A stretch of 64,000 bases of DNA from Wurfbainia villosa. Its lineage: Eukaryota; Streptophyta; Magnoliopsida; Zingiberales; Zingiberaceae. Both the position numbers and the translations under genes were made by a program. The notes below the pieces were generated by a model. The model saw only the letters and a list, made by a program, of their open reading frames with translations. It searched no databases and was not told the DNA's origin. Positions 23,244 to 36,426 of the stretch are shown here, one piece after another. The stretch spans positions 21,005,011 to 21,069,010 of the forward strand of contig CM046004.1 in NCBI GenBank assembly GCA_025175895.1, written 5' to 3'. Each line of letters opens with the position of its first letter. The first letter of the stretch is position 1.

Positions 23244-24922
23244 TGATGGGATGTATACTGAAAGCCTAGCCTTTGTATGAACATCTTCATTTTGAAATAA
23301 GAACCACATGATCATTGTTTACAATTTTGCAAATTGTCTGATACTTTACATTGTAGATAATATGGTGTGTGGTGTCGCACCGAAGATCATGTTATCATTT
23401 CCTTGTAGAGTATAAGTAGAGGCTCACAACCAAAATGGTTTTAGATAAACCATTGGCATGGTTATAGTGTGATTTGGTATTGGTTTATCTTGACCATAGA
23501 ATCACACTAGTACACTTTGTGTGTATTGAGCATGACTGATTTAGAGGTGATTCAATTTATACTGACTATATAATTGAATCGTACCTCAGATATTATGATG
23601 TACATGCTCTTAATCCCGATATAATAACAGGAAAATGTACTTAGTATTTATTTCTTTGATTTACCAATGGGCGAGATTTATGTGTTAAATTGATAGGCCT
23701 GGTAAGTTGGGAAATAATATTATTTACATGGTGTGCCATTGATTATAGGAGGAAACCATATCCTATATACTAGGATGATGATGTTCCCTTGAGGAGCTCA
23801 TAACGTTCATCATGTAAATCCTGCAGGTGGACTTTGTTTAACATGATGATAAGGATAAGTGCTACTACTCATGAAGTTAGATATTAATTAATTAAATTGT
23901 CAATAATTTAATTAATTAATGGACATTTGATATCTTAAACACGGGGAGATATTTTGTACAAATAATATGTGGAGCCCATATTTAATTATGGGGGTTGGTG
24001 AGGTAGATCAATGATGATCCTCTAGTGGAATGGATCATCATTAATGGATCTGGTTTTGTGTGGTTCGGATCCATTGGGTGACCAAGATCCAAATCCTTCT
24101 CATGGTCCTTATTGTAGCCTATTATAAATACTCGTGAAGCCTAGATCTATATAAGGGTTGGAGAGGCTTGGGCGGCAAGAGAAGTTATGCTAGGGTTTTG
24201 GAGTTGGCGTGGGAGGCTTAGGCAACAAGAAGTGGTGGCTAGGGTTTTGCTTCTCCTTGTGGGCGGCGGCAACCTAGGGCTTTTCTTCTCCTTTGGCTGA
24301 CGCCACCCTCTTCCTTCTCCATTGCCAACACTTCCCTTTCCTTCTCCAAGGGCCGACGGCAACAAAGGTGAGGGTTCCTCTTTGCTTTGTCTTGGCCAAC
24401 ACACCCTCTCCCTCTCCTTAGGGCCAGCGGACACCAAGCTTGGTGGTTGGTGGTCGGTGCAAGCAAGGAGAAGAAGGGAGCTTTTGTTCTTCCCTTGTTC
24501 GGAGCAAGCAAGGAGGGGAAGACGCGATCTAGGAGGCTTCGACTCTTGGAAGATCATCGCCAACATGACGTCCAAGAGAAGGATAGGAATACAATAGAAG
24601 ATCAAGAGGTAAAACAAGAGGTATAATCTTGTTTATTTTTGATTCTAGTTCTTTTGTATTTTTTATGTTATTGATTAACATGGACCCTGATGATAAACAC
24701 AAAAACCGATGATCCGTTCATCATCTATTCCTTGGCTAATCGAGGAAAAGAGTTAGGTTGCTTGAACAACAAGTTTGTTCAAGCGACTACTCAAATCAAA
24801 TAGCACAATGATGAAATGGTTGCTTGGGTAATCCATCTTCGTCCGGATTAATTTTTTTTATCTAAGGATGTGAGATAGGATCGCCATGCCCAAGCGACCG
24901 AAGTGGGAAGCAATTCCCTTCA
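23244..24922 (+). repeat. 5' LTR of copia C
   Basis: Starts TGATGGGATGTATACTG and ends CCCTTCA before the primer site. A TATA box TATAAATA lies at 24123-24130. Downstream are CTTGGGCGGCAAGAG and TAGGGTTTTGGAGTTGG words also found in D. Confidence 0.9.
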
Positions 24923-24924
24923 AG

Positions 24925-24937
24925 TGGTATCAGAGCC
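24925..24937 (+). promoter_or_regulatory. Primer-binding site of C (tRNA-iMet)
   Basis: TGGTATCAGAGCC, a perfect 13-bp match to the complement of the plant initiator-Met tRNA 3' end, 2 bp after the LTR. Confidence 0.93.
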
Positions 24938-25972
24938 ACAGTTTCCGATTTTGTGTGTTTTGGATTCAGTTACTTTCATGTATTTATCATATATTTTATG
25001 CTAGAAAATAATAGGATGTGCGTAGGCTAACTTTTTGCTTGTAGGCATAAGATCGAACTATTATGGCTATATGGATGTATGTGATTATATGTGTGTGATT
25101 CTAATTATTTTATTGAATCCTCAGCGTTAATGAGGCTAATTAGTATTTAATTTTTGTAATAAAATATGACATTGTTTAGACGCTCATTTTAATTTACTTT
25201 CGATCTAGATATGTTGTACACTCCTTCGTGGAGTATAGGATCGATGGATGTAAATTAAAATAGTTTATCTCGGCTGGGATCCCCTTATGGCTAGAGCATG
25301 GTAAAGGGAGGAGCGGACAAGGTGGCGACACGACGGGAAGCATATTGGAAAACAAAAGCCATAATAGTCGGAAAATATTTTTTCATATTTATTGCTTATT
25401 GTTTGATATGCATGTTGTGTGTTTGAGAAAATTCCTCAATTTTAAATTACTAAGTGGGAGAGAGATATTTTTTAATTCCCAGGCCTCCGTTACAATTTGA
25501 CATGTGATGCGAACAAACTTGCGCGTTGGCTCTGAGTGCCTTCCTCCATATCGATGAGTTTGTTTGGCGGATCACTAGGTCAAATATGGTTATAGAAAAT
25601 TATTTAGGAGCATGTGTACTTCCCCATCAGAACGTACATATTTCGAGGTAATTGCTTTAGTATCGAGAAATGGTAATACTTAGATGCAAATAAAAGTATC
25701 CTCCCCATCGGAGTCATTGCTTTTATTTGTTGGCCTGAAGAGGAACCAACTATTAATTTTATTTGTCAAAAAGTAAGGTTGACAAAATAATAAAATTAAT
25801 GGGTAAAACCTCCTCTTACAAATGTAGAATTTGTATACGTCCACACTATCGTGGCATACGATATTCTCGGTGTTTTGAGGTGTTGGTTGAATTTAAAAAT
25901 TTTATTGTTTGAGGAATCAATAAATTATTGAAATCTAATGTTTTGATCACTGTGATTCTTAGGTTTTTCAAA
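24938..25972 (+). other. Untranslated leader of copia C
   Basis: About 1 kb without a credible ORF, collinear with the D leader (40597-41644): shared words include GGATCGATGGATGTAAATTA, CTAAGTGGGAGAG, GTCCACACTATC and GGTGTTTTGAGGTGTTGGTTG. The strong conservation of a non-coding leader suggests roles in packaging or translation. The start codon used for gag is taken as 25973 because the same context precedes gag in D (41645). Confidence 0.75.
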
Positions 25973-28900
25973 ATGAATTTCAACCCACTTGCTGTGATTC
26001 TGAAAGAAAATAAACTTACTGGACCTAACTATGTTGATTGGAAAAGAAATCTGGACATTGTCTTGACTGCTGAGGAGTACAAATATGTACTCTTCGAAGA
26101 ATGCCCTCCTAAGCCTACAGATGATTCTAGTGAAAAGGAGAAAGAGAGTTATAGGAAGTGGATCAAGGCAGATGAGATGGCGCGGTGTTACATTTTGGCT
26201 TCTATGTCAAATGTATTGCAACATCAGCATCTGGCCATGACTACTTCCTATGACATGATGCTCAATCTCAAGGAACTTTTCGGACACCAGAATTGGGCTG
26301 CTAGGCAGGAAGCTATGAGGAACTTAATGACGACCACCATGATTGAGGGAACACCTGTGAGAGATCATGTTCTCAAGATGATGACTCATTTGAATGAGAT
26401 GGAAGTCCTTGGAGCGGAGATCGATGGGGAAACCCAGGTCGATATCATTCTCCAATCTTTGCCTAGAAGTTTTGAGCAGTTTTGCCTGAATTACAACATG
26501 AATAAAAGGTTATATTCATTGGTGGAGCTTCTAATCGAACTCCGAATGAGATGGAAGTCCTTGGAGCGGAGATCGATGGGGAAACCCAGGTCGATATCAT
26601 TCTCCAATCTTTGCCTAGAAGTTTTGAGCAGTTTTGCCTGAATTACAACATGAATAAAAGGTTATATTCATTGGTGGAGCTTCTAATCGAACTCCAGGCG
26701 GCAGAGGGGCTTTTTCGTCAGAGTACTCAGGCCATGGTTGCTCAAAAGGTTTCTACTTCTAAGCCAAAAGGCAAGAAGAAGAAGAAACAAGGTGTAGTAA
26801 AGGTGGCGGAAGGATCTCAGGGAGGAGTGAAGAAGCCGAAAGGCAAGTGCTTCACTTATAAGCAGACTGGACATTGGAAGGTAGACTGCCCTAACCAGAA
26901 GCAGAACAAAGGTATATCTTTTGGTTTAGTCGTTGAAACATGTTTAGCGGTGTTATCTACAGGTACCTGGTGTGTAGATACGGGAGCCACTGACCATGTC
27001 TGTAACTCTTTGCAGGAGTTCCAAGAAACCAGATGACTAGCTGAGGGAGAGATTACCGTTTACATGGGCAATGCTACGAAGGTGGCGGCTATTGCAGTGG
27101 GAGATGTTTATTTATCTTTTGATAGGAATAAAACTTTGGTTTTGAGAAATTTCCTTTATGTACCTTCATTTAGAAATAATTTGATTTTAGTTTCTAAATT
27201 GTTTATGGATGGGTATTCTATTTCTTTTAATGATATAGTTGTTATAAAAAGGAATAGGAAAATTATCAGTTCTGGTGCATTGGTAGGAAATTTATACACT
27301 CTTGAACCAAAAGCTTCTACGATGCAAATAGAAATAAATAACTCATCTTATAAATCTAATAAGAGAAAAGAACCTTCGAAAATGAACCAAACATATCTTT
27401 AGCATCTAAGGTTAGGTCATATTAACCTGAGTAGAATCCAAAGGTTGATAGCTGATGGACCTTTGGGTTCATTAGTGGTGGAAGATTTCCCAACTTGCGA
27501 ATCTTGCTTGGAAGGTAAAATGACCAAGAGGCCTTTTAAGGCCAAGAGGTATAGAGCCAAAGATGTGTTGGAATTGGTTCATTCTGATTTGTGTGGTCCT
27601 ATGTATATCCAGGTTAGAGGTGGTTTTGAATATTTCATCTCTTTTATAGATGATTATTCAAGATATGAATACATTTACTTGATACACCGCAAGTCTGAAT
27701 GCTTTGACAGGTTCAAAGAATTCAAGGCCGATGTGGAGAAACGTCAAGGTAAAAGTGTCAAGATACTACAATTTGATCGTGGTGGTGAGTACCACTTGGG
27801 AGAGTTTAGGAGTTACTTATCAGAGGCTGAGATTCAATCCCAACTCTCTGCACCTGGTACACCCCAGCAGAATGGTGTAGTGGAGCGAAGGAATAGGACT
27901 CTTATGGAGATGGTTAGATCGATGATGAGTTATTCTGTGTTACCAGATTCATTCTGGGGGTATGCTCTGGATACGACAGTGTATATTCTGAACTTGGTAC
28001 CATCTAAATCTGTACCTTCTACTCCCACAGAATTGTGAATTGGGCAAAAGCCTAGTCTGAGACATAATCGGATTTGGGGGAGTCCAGCATATGTGCTGAA
28101 GGGAGATGCTGGTAAGTTGGAACCTCGTATAGAAGTGCACTTGTTCGTAGGCTATCGTAGAGGAACGAAAGGTGGTTTGTTCTATAGTCCTAGAGATCAT
28201 AGGGTGATCGTTAGTACGAATGCCCGATTTTTAGAGGAAGACTATGTGATGAACCACAAGCCCATGAGCAAGATTGTTCTGGAGGAATTAAGAGGGGAAG
28301 TCACTACTTCAGTACCAACAGTACAAGAGGACATACCACAAGTGACTGTACCGTGTGTCACAGAGGATACATAGGTGATACCTCGTCATAGTGGGAGGGT
28401 TGTTAGACAACCTGATAGATTTATGTTCTTGGGAGAATCTTTTGATTTTGTCCCTGGCGAACATGAACCTTATCTTTGGAAATATGACGAGGCAATCCAA
28501 GATAAGGATGCGATATCTTGGCAAAGAGCGATGAATTCTGAGATAGAATCTATGAGTTCAAATCATGTCTGGGAGCTAGTAGAACCACCCAATAGTGTTA
28601 AAGCCATTGGATGCAAGTGGATCTACAAAAGAAAGAGAGGATCAGATGAGAAGGTAGAAACCTTCAAAGCAAGGCTTGTTGCGAAAGGGTATACTCAGAA
28701 AGAGGGTATCTATTATGAGGAGACCTTTTCGCCGGTAGCTATGCTTAAGTCTATTCGGATTCTCTTATCTATTGCTACTCATATGGATTATGAGGTTTGG
28801 CAGATGGATGTCAAGACAACTTTCCTTAATGGAAGTCTTGAAGAAAACATCTATATGGAGCAACCAGAGGGATTCATTGCAAAGGGCAAAGAGCATCTTG

Positions 28901-29790
28901 TGTGCAAGCTTAATCAGTCCATTTATGGATTGAAGCAAGCTTCGAGATCTTGGAACATCCGCTTTATTGAGGTAATCTAGTCATATGGATTTATTCAAAG
29001 TCCAGATGAGTCTTGTGTATACAAGAGATGTGATGGAAATGTAGTGGTATTTCTTATACTATACGTAAATGATATTTTGTTTATTGGCAACAATGTCAAA
29101 GTATTATCAGATGTAAAGGTATGGTTGTCCAAACAATTTGATATGAAGGACTTGGGAGAAGTGGGACACATCATTGGGATCAAAGTTATAAGGGATCGCA
29201 AGAAAAAGATGTTGTGCTTATCTCAAGCTTCATACATAGACACTATTTTGGCTTGTTTTAGCATGCAGGACTCTAAGAAAGGTTTTCTACCTTTTAGGCA
29301 TGGACTACCATTATCTAAAGAGATGTGTTCTAGAACATCAAAGGAGATAGAGGAGATGAAGGCGGTTCCTTATACTTCGGCGGTAGGAAGCTTCATGTAT
29401 GCTATGTTATGTACGAGGCTAGATATCTGCTTTGTCGTGGGCATGATTAGCAGATATCAGAGTAATCCAGGACAGGGACATTGGACTATGGTAAAGCATA
29501 TAATGAAGTACCCGAGAAGGACTAGGAATTATATGCTGGTATACTAGGCAGATAATTACTCCCTGTGAGTTACACAGATTCTGACTTCCAATCAGATAGG
29601 GATAATAGTAAGTCTACCTCAGGTTTAGTGTTTACTTTGGGAGGTGGAGCAATTATATGGAGGAGTGTCAAGCAGAAATGCGTGGTGGACTCCACCATCG
29701 AAGCTGAGTATGTGGTAACCTTTGAGGTAGCCAAAGAAGTTGTATGGCTCAGGAACTTCTTGATGAACTTGGATGTGATGTAAACACATA
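25973..29790 (+). pseudogene. gag-pol: Gag-pol polyprotein of copia C, disabled
   Basis: Domains in order: gag (25973-26900; KLTGPNYVDWKRNL near the start), zinc knuckle at 26848-26889 whose second Cys is Tyr (CFTY..GHWKVDC), aspartic protease DTGATDH from 26977, pre-integrase finger and integrase core (27403-27930; VHSDLCG, DRGGEY, PQQNGVVERRNR), RT (28530-29250) with the catalytic box altered to YVND at 29062-29073, and RNase H (29565-29783). A 152-bp tandem duplication (26392-26543/26544-26695) shifts gag out of frame. In-frame stops lie near 27034, 27400, 28036, 28373, 28978 and 29548. RNase H has lost about 80 bp holding its CDN motif. The element cannot move by itself. Confidence 0.93.
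26392..26695 (+). repeat. 152-bp tandem duplication in gag of C
   Basis: Two adjacent copies, 26392-26543 and 26544-26695, appear identical. 152 is not a multiple of three, so the first copy leads into a wrong frame (ending at 26641) and the second restores the gag frame. Confidence 0.93.
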
Positions 29791-29978
29791 AAACGCAAGT
29801 GCCACCTGATACGAGTGATCGTAAAGCGAGGAGAAGTTGTTGTTGCCAAGATTGCATCAAAGTATAACCTGTCATATCCTTTCACTAAGACCCTTCCAGC
29901 GAGAGCTTTTGATAGGCATGTGGAGGGAATGATAATCAAATGTATGACAGTTTGATGGCAGCATAGTCTTTTAGTATA

Positions 29979-29988
29979 ACTGGGAGAT
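29979..29988 (+). promoter_or_regulatory. Polypurine tract of C
   Basis: ACTGGGAGAT lies just before the 3' LTR; D has AGTGGGAGAT in the same place. Confidence 0.75.
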
Positions 29989-31671
29989 TATTGGGATGTA
30001 TACTGAAATCTTTGCCTTTGTATGAAAATCTTCATTTTGAAATAAAAATCACATGATCATTGTTTGTATTTTTGCATATTATCTGATACTTTACATTATA
30101 GATAACATGGTGTGTGGTGTCGCACAGAAGATCATGTTATCAGTTCCTTGTAGAGTATAAGTAGAGGCTCACAACCAAAATGGTTTTAGACAAACCATTG
30201 ACATGGTTGTAGTGTGATTTGGTATTGGTTTATCTCGACCATAGAATTACACTAGTACACTTTGTGTGTATTGAGAAGAACCGATTTAGAGGTGATTCAA
30301 TTTATACTGACTATATAATTGAATCGGACCTCAGATATTATGATGTACATGCTCTTAATTCTGATATAATAACGGGCACATGTACTTAGTATTTAATTCT
30401 TTGATTTATCAATGGGCAAGATTTATGTGTTAAATCGATAGGCCTGGTAAGTTGGGAAATAATATTATTTACATGGTATGTTGTTTATTATAGGAGGAAA
30501 CTGTGTCCTATATACTGGGATGATGATGTCTTATTGAGGAGCTCATAAGGTTCAGCATGTAAATCCTGCAGATGGACTTGGTCTAACATGATGATAAGGA
30601 TGTGTGGTACTACTCATGGAGTTAGATATTAATTAATTAAATTATCAATAATTTAATTAATTAATGGACATTCGATATCTTAAACACGGGAAGATATTTT
30701 GTACAAATAATATGTGGAGCCCATATTTAATTATGGGGGTTGGTGAGGTAGATCAATGATGATCCTCTAGTCGAATGGATCATCATTAATGGATCGGGTT
30801 TTGTGTGGTTCGGATCCATTGGGTGGCCAAGATCCAACTCCTCCTTATGGTCCATGTTGTAGCCTATTATAAATACCTCGTGAAGCCTAGATCTATATAT
30901 GGGTTGGAGAGGCTTGGGCGGCAAAAGAAGTTATGCTAGGGTTTTGGAGTTGGCGTGGGAGGCTTAGGTGGCAAGAAGTGGTGGCTAGGGTTTTGCTTCT
31001 CCTTGTGGGCGGCGACAACCTATGGCTTTTCTTCTCCTTTGGCCGACGCCACCCTCTTCCTTCTCCATTGCCAGTGCTTCCCTTTCCTTCTCCAAGGGCC
31101 GACAACAACAAAGGTCAGGGTTCCTCTTTCCTTTGTCTTGGTCGGCACACCCTCTCCCTCTCCTTAGGGTCGGCGGACACCAAGCTTGGTGGTTGGTGGT
31201 CAGCGCAAGCAATTTTCTAGAAGAAGGGGGCTTTTGTTATTCCCTTGTTCGGAGCGAGCAAGGAAGGGAAGATACGATCTAGGAGGTTTCGACTCTTGGA
31301 AGATCGTCGCCCACACGATGTCCAAGAGGAGGATCGGAATACAATAGAAGATCAAGAGGTAAAACAAGAGGTATAATTTTTTTTAGTTTTGATTCTAGTT
31401 CTTTTGTATTTTGTATGTTATTGATTAACATGGACCCCGTTGATAAACACAAAAATCAGTGATCCGTTCATCATCTATTTCGTGGCTAATAGAGGAAAAG
31501 AGTTAGGTTGCTTGAACAACAAGTTTGTTCAACAATTACTCAAATCAAATAGCACGATGATGAAACAATTGCTTGGGTAATCCATCTTTGTACGGATTAT
31601 TTTTTTTTATCCAGGGATGTGAGATAGGAATGCCATGCACAAGCGACCGAAGTGGGAAGCAATTCCCTTAA
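29989..31671 (+). repeat. 3' LTR of copia C
   Basis: 1683 bp, collinear with 23244-24922. The first dinucleotide is TA instead of TG and the last bases are TTAA where the 5' LTR has TTCA. TATA box TATAAATA at 30868-30875. It is followed by an A run that contains the right target copy. Confidence 0.9.
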
Positions 31672-33037
31672 AAAAAAAAGGCTACCATGGAGAAACTAAA
31701 GTCAACTGCCAAACGGAGATGCAAATCATAACTGCTGCAATGGAGGTGGTAACCACCGTTGTACTTGTAAAGAGTACACCACCGGTTGTAAAATACTGAA
31801 TACCTAGCAATATCATAGCACTCTCTATACTCTACAAATGGTATAGCTGCGCCTAAGGAGATAATAGATGTTGTTGTCTGCATGAGTCTTCTGAGATGTC
31901 TTCTGCTTATGTTGCTTAATAAATCACTTCACCTAGAGGGAAATATCCAAGAACTCTAACCACGTCTAAGGTACTAAATTGCTGCTGGTGTGATAACTCA
32001 ATCTTTTATGATGATCTCTGTTGTCATGATTGCATATCATCTTCTTGAAACAACATCGACAATCTTCAACTGTGTCTTCAAAGTACACCTCCTCAAATGT
32101 ACTGGTTGCTTACAATATCAACAGATGAATTGATCCAACGGATAATCTGACACTGTGTGTCTTCGTGATCGGCACTGCATGCACATAATCCGGAGTCTTT
32201 CCTCTAATTTCACTGATGTGCATGAGAACCTCTTGATGCTATGTGGTTGGTCTTCCATGGTCAGAAAGTAGCTCATGACCCATGACTCCGATCTTTCTCC
32301 TTTTGTCCAACATTCGGAGGCTTCTCATTCCAACATCTGACTTGCAATGTCTGCTTATCGATCTTCAACTTCTAAAGCACTTGCTACGGAGTCTTTTCCA
32401 TACGCATGACTCGGTCTAATGCTTTCCGATAAGATCTAATAGGAGGTCCAAATATCCTGATCAAAATGTAAGCCAATAAACCCTGGGTGACTTAAGATAT
32501 CCATTTACACTCTTGAGCTATTGGCGTAAACTCTGCAAGTCTAACGACTCTGCATGGTATTCCCGTTACCGATGATCACCCTACTTAAAGCTCAAGAATT
32601 CCCTGACAATGAGTCAAAGAAAGTGACGTGGGGAAATACTCTCTCATAACATCACTAAATTGTGATCAAGTGTTATGTTATTCCCCGAAGGTTATTTCCT
32701 ACATTTTCCGCCAAGTATCGGCTTGATCCCAATAATGGTATACAACTAACTCTACTTTCTCTGTACAACACATTTTAAGTACTCAAAAGTACCTTCAAAG
32801 TTATACAACCTAGCACAACCAACTCAGGAATCAAAATCCCTATGAAACACCATATACTAACCCTCTACTATCTGCATCAATAATAGTATACACACCTAAT
32901 CCATTAGCCCACATGTAATGATCTGACTAGCACCGTTAGTGAAAATTCCTAAGACTATAATATTTGATCTCCACAAGAAATGTCACTACCTGACTCCTAC
33001 TTTCCGACTCGGAATTAGTCAACTCTTAAAGGTAAGT
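31672..33037 (-). pseudogene. Gag relic of chromovirus A
   Basis: Continues A beyond copia C. On the minus strand a zinc-knuckle-like remnant is seen at about 32099-32130 (C-stop-YCKQPVHLRRC, against CYYCKQPGH in E). The rest has lost its frame. The right end TAAGT (33033-33037) is the left target copy of solo LTR F. Confidence 0.55.
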
Positions 33038-36000
33038 TGTCACGCCCCGAGAGTATACCGAGCCAAAAAATAAACGGAAAACATCTTCCCTATAGGTGGC
33101 AACATATCCTATTGATACAAGGCCTTTCGGCCACAATCACAACAACATATATAATGTAAATACAACAAAACACAGAAAAAATTATCAAAATGAAATAACA
33201 ACTACACACAGTACATACTGGTATGACTAACACCAAAACATAAAGAAAACATCGTCAAAACCCGCACTAACATGTGCACACATCAACAATGTCAAACACA
33301 CATCCACCATATAAATCCGGATTGATATAAGGAACATCCAAAAACAACGGAAACATAAAACTAAGCCGAGACCCTCGGAAGAGAGATGAGATGTTGCCAG
33401 CCAGCGATGCTCCAAGCCCATCACGAAGTAGGCTACCTGTTACCTAGGCGACAAAAAAATCCAGGGTCTGTGGTAGTGAGTATAAAACTCATTCGTAATA
33501 AGAATAAAAGTGCATGCATAATTTATAAATATCACATGTGAGTCAACAATATGCTGTCTAACGGTATAACAGGTATACAACAACATAATATAACAACTGT
33601 ATAACTAAACTGATCAATAATAACATCATAAGATACTGACATACCTGAAAATCGGCAACGATGTAACTCATACAACCTGAGTATAAGTACCATAATACAA
33701 CACCTACAATATGGTAGAGTAAATACTAACTCTATAAACAACAATACCGACATACTACCGTTATATGTCCAATACACAATGAACCGGGTCCATCTCGTAT
33801 CACCTCAAGGTATTGGTCAAAAGTATACAACAGTCTGACCAACTCAATACTGGTAATCCACACACGACCATACAGAAGGCAATGCAGATGCATGGTCATG
33901 CCTGCTAACCCCTACTCGCTACCACGATCCCAGTGTGGCCTAGGTGACACGATATGACAATTGTCCCAACTCAGCACCAACCACTGCTCTTGAGTGGCCG
34001 AGTGGGCAGTATGAAGTAGCATATAAGCATAAAGAGCTAGCTACACAATGAGGGTCCCTACTGCTGGCCACTCTGACTGTCACTATCCATGAGTGGTCGA
34101 GTGTCACACACCTATGATAACTACACGCAACTCTAATTACCACTGTCTATAATAGGGCGAGTGTGGCACAATAAATGCTCTGCCCTTACACAAGTTACTC
34201 CTCCACGAGTAACCTGGGAGGCAGGATGACTGACGACCCTCTCAACCACAAGGGAGACCAAGTCGCCAACATGCATGTAAATGACATGAATGCATGACAA
34301 CACACATACATATGCCCACAACACACTCTCTATTCTATAGAGAGGCATACTCAGCTGATCAACACACTCTCTACCCTATAGAGAGTCGTACTCAACTGTT
34401 CATAACACTCTCTATCCTGCAGAGAGTCATACTCGATTGATCAACACACTCTCTATTCTATAAAGAGGCATATACAACTGATAACACCAAGCTAGGACCT
34501 CTAGACTGTAGCGACGTTGTATCGACAAATCACACATCCATACATGACTACATGATCCATAGTGGATACATACACAACATCAGGATATAACCTGGAAACT
34601 CAACTTTACTTCTAGAATCATCCACCCCCGGATGATTTATCTAAATTGCACAATTAAATTTTACAACTGAATTTAGCTATGTACACATAGGTAAACCACT
34701 ACAGTCCACTTACCATAACATCTATAATTCATAACAAAGATGAATGAATAGATAACAACAATAATAGAGTATTTAAATACAAAGACAAGTATCAAGCATC
34801 AGAAAAATAGAGTGGAGTCAAGGTCAAAGCGGCAACATTATGAAGTTATATACTTCAGGGTTTAGCTACTACCTGACCAGGGTAGGAAATATTATCCACC
34901 TGATATGTAGACACTAATTGTCTTTACGTCCATGAATCTACCTGGAATCAAAGTCCTAAAACATAGTATATGAATTATATAGAATTCTATCAAAATCCAA
35001 TATCCCTAGTAACCAGTTCAAATCCGATTACGTAGGGAATACTTCTACAACTATATTGTGATATGCCCAATAGATCCACTCAATCCATCACATAGACTAA
35101 TAACTATAATTCAACTAACTGGAAGTCAGATACCAAATTTATAACATTCTGATCCTGACTTACCCATTCTTGCTTCAATCCTCCACCACAGATTTGGAAC
35201 CAAGTCTATTGTTGAATAGGGATAACCCTACTCAAGTCTTATCCATCGCCTCGTATCAAATATCTGAAATTGTAGAATCCAATCTAACCTAAACACCTGC
35301 AATTTAATATCCACACTTACATCCCATCCATCATTCTCACAATGCTTTAATCTAAATAAATAGAACATTAATTGAGGTATTACCACAAATTAATGGTGAA
35401 GAGAGTAAGAAATTTCACAAGAGATTCACTGATCCACCCTACGAAAGTTAAATCTGAAATGATCAGATTTATTGACCGAACCCATGACTCTGATTGCATT
35501 TTCCCACCTAGTAATCGCAACATCATAGCTAACATCAAATTCATGATCAACTTCTCTAATCTATACTAAAATCAAACCATTACCCATCCATGGAAAAGAA
35601 TCTGGCCACCAGCTCAGCAATTACCACAGATATTAGTTCGACTCCCCCCCCCTTCCTCTTGGACTCCATATCGCCTCATGAAATTATAGCAATCTGATCG
35701 ATAGTGCTGTGGAGAAGCACGAATGGAAGATGGAGGAGGAAGAAAGATCGACTGCTGAGGAAACAAAGAAAAGGTTGTGCACAACCCCGATAGAGCACAA
35801 GTAAGAGAAATAGGGATCGATCCTATGATCCCTCGGTAGAATTGCTGACAGAGTCATCTGTCGACACCGACATTGCTATTTGCACACCATAGCTGATAGA
35901 TCACGAGGTCCATCTCCTCCCTATCCTCAGCACCGAACGCTTGCAAAAATGGTCGGCGAATAGTCATGATCGGCCCCCCGCAGGGTGAGGTCGTCGAAGC

Positions 36001-36426
36001 AAGCAGTCAACGTCGACCGTGGGAGTAGAGGTGGCAGCAAGGTAGGCGTGGTGGCATGCTCTTGTGAGAAGAGGAAGTGTGGCGGCAGAAATCAGGAGAA
36101 GAAACAAGATCGGGAGAGAAGTCGCGCGATGAGGAAAAGAAACGCTCAGCGGTAGAAATCGGGAGAAGAAACGCGATCAGGAGAGAATGGTCGAACGAAA
36201 ATTAATGCTTGGCGTTAATAAAAGAGAAACGGGTCGGGCTACTCACAAGGGTTGTGTTTGCAACAACGGGTTGGGTTTTTACCCTATAAGAGTAAACCTA
36301 GATCCACTAAAACTCATATAAATTAAGCCAATTTTAGGTTTAATTAAATCCCCAACCAAGCTTTATTTATTTAATTTCTCCCAATAATAATATTACTCTT
36401 TCACCATTTACTTATGGTATTTTACA
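33038..36426 (-). repeat. Solo LTR F (chromovirus)
   Basis: 3389 bp from TGTCACGCCCCGAGAG to GGTATTTTACA (plus view), the same start and end motifs as the A and E LTRs, with TAAGT at 33033-33037 and TAACT at 36427-36431. The one mismatch fits an old target duplication. No internal domain accompanies it, so it is best read as a solo LTR left by recombination between the two LTRs of an element. It contains the conserved block (33436-33491) and a four-copy hairpin minisatellite (34321-34484). Confidence 0.85.
34321..34484. repeat. Hairpin minisatellite, four copies of ~41 bp
   Basis: Units start at about 34321, 34362, 34404 and 34444. Each carries an inverted repeat ACTCTCTA-N-TAGAGAGT followed by CATACTCAACTGATCA. 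The same unit occurs once in each A LTR (about 7568, 47150) and twice in each E LTR (51665-51745, 63923-64000). Confidence 0.88.

Larger units (their letters stand above)
23244..31671 (+). mobile_element. Ty1/copia element C
   Basis: 8428 bp with LTRs 23244-24922 and 29989-31671, PBS at 24925, purine tract before the 3' LTR, and AAAAA flanking both ends (a low-complexity but consistent target duplication). The order gag-protease-integrase-RT-RNase H defines copia. Size and LTR length (about 1.7 kb) resemble the Angela/BARE group; this clade call is an inference. LTRs look about 94% alike by eye, so C is older than D. It sits between the protease and gag relics of A. Confidence 0.92.

Noticed and set aside
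24925..24937. tRNA-iMet-like sequence as a tRNA gene
   Set aside because: Only the 13-bp complement of the tRNA 3' end is present, at the fixed position next to an LTR; it is a primer-binding site.
31668..31680. A-run as the tail of a LINE or SINE
   Set aside because: It coincides with the edge of the C LTR and matches the A-run on the other side of C, so it is target-site sequence.
34321..34484. Regularly spaced hairpin repeats that might suggest a CRISPR-like array
   Set aside because: The repeats abut without unique spacers, sit within an LTR, and the genome is eukaryotic.
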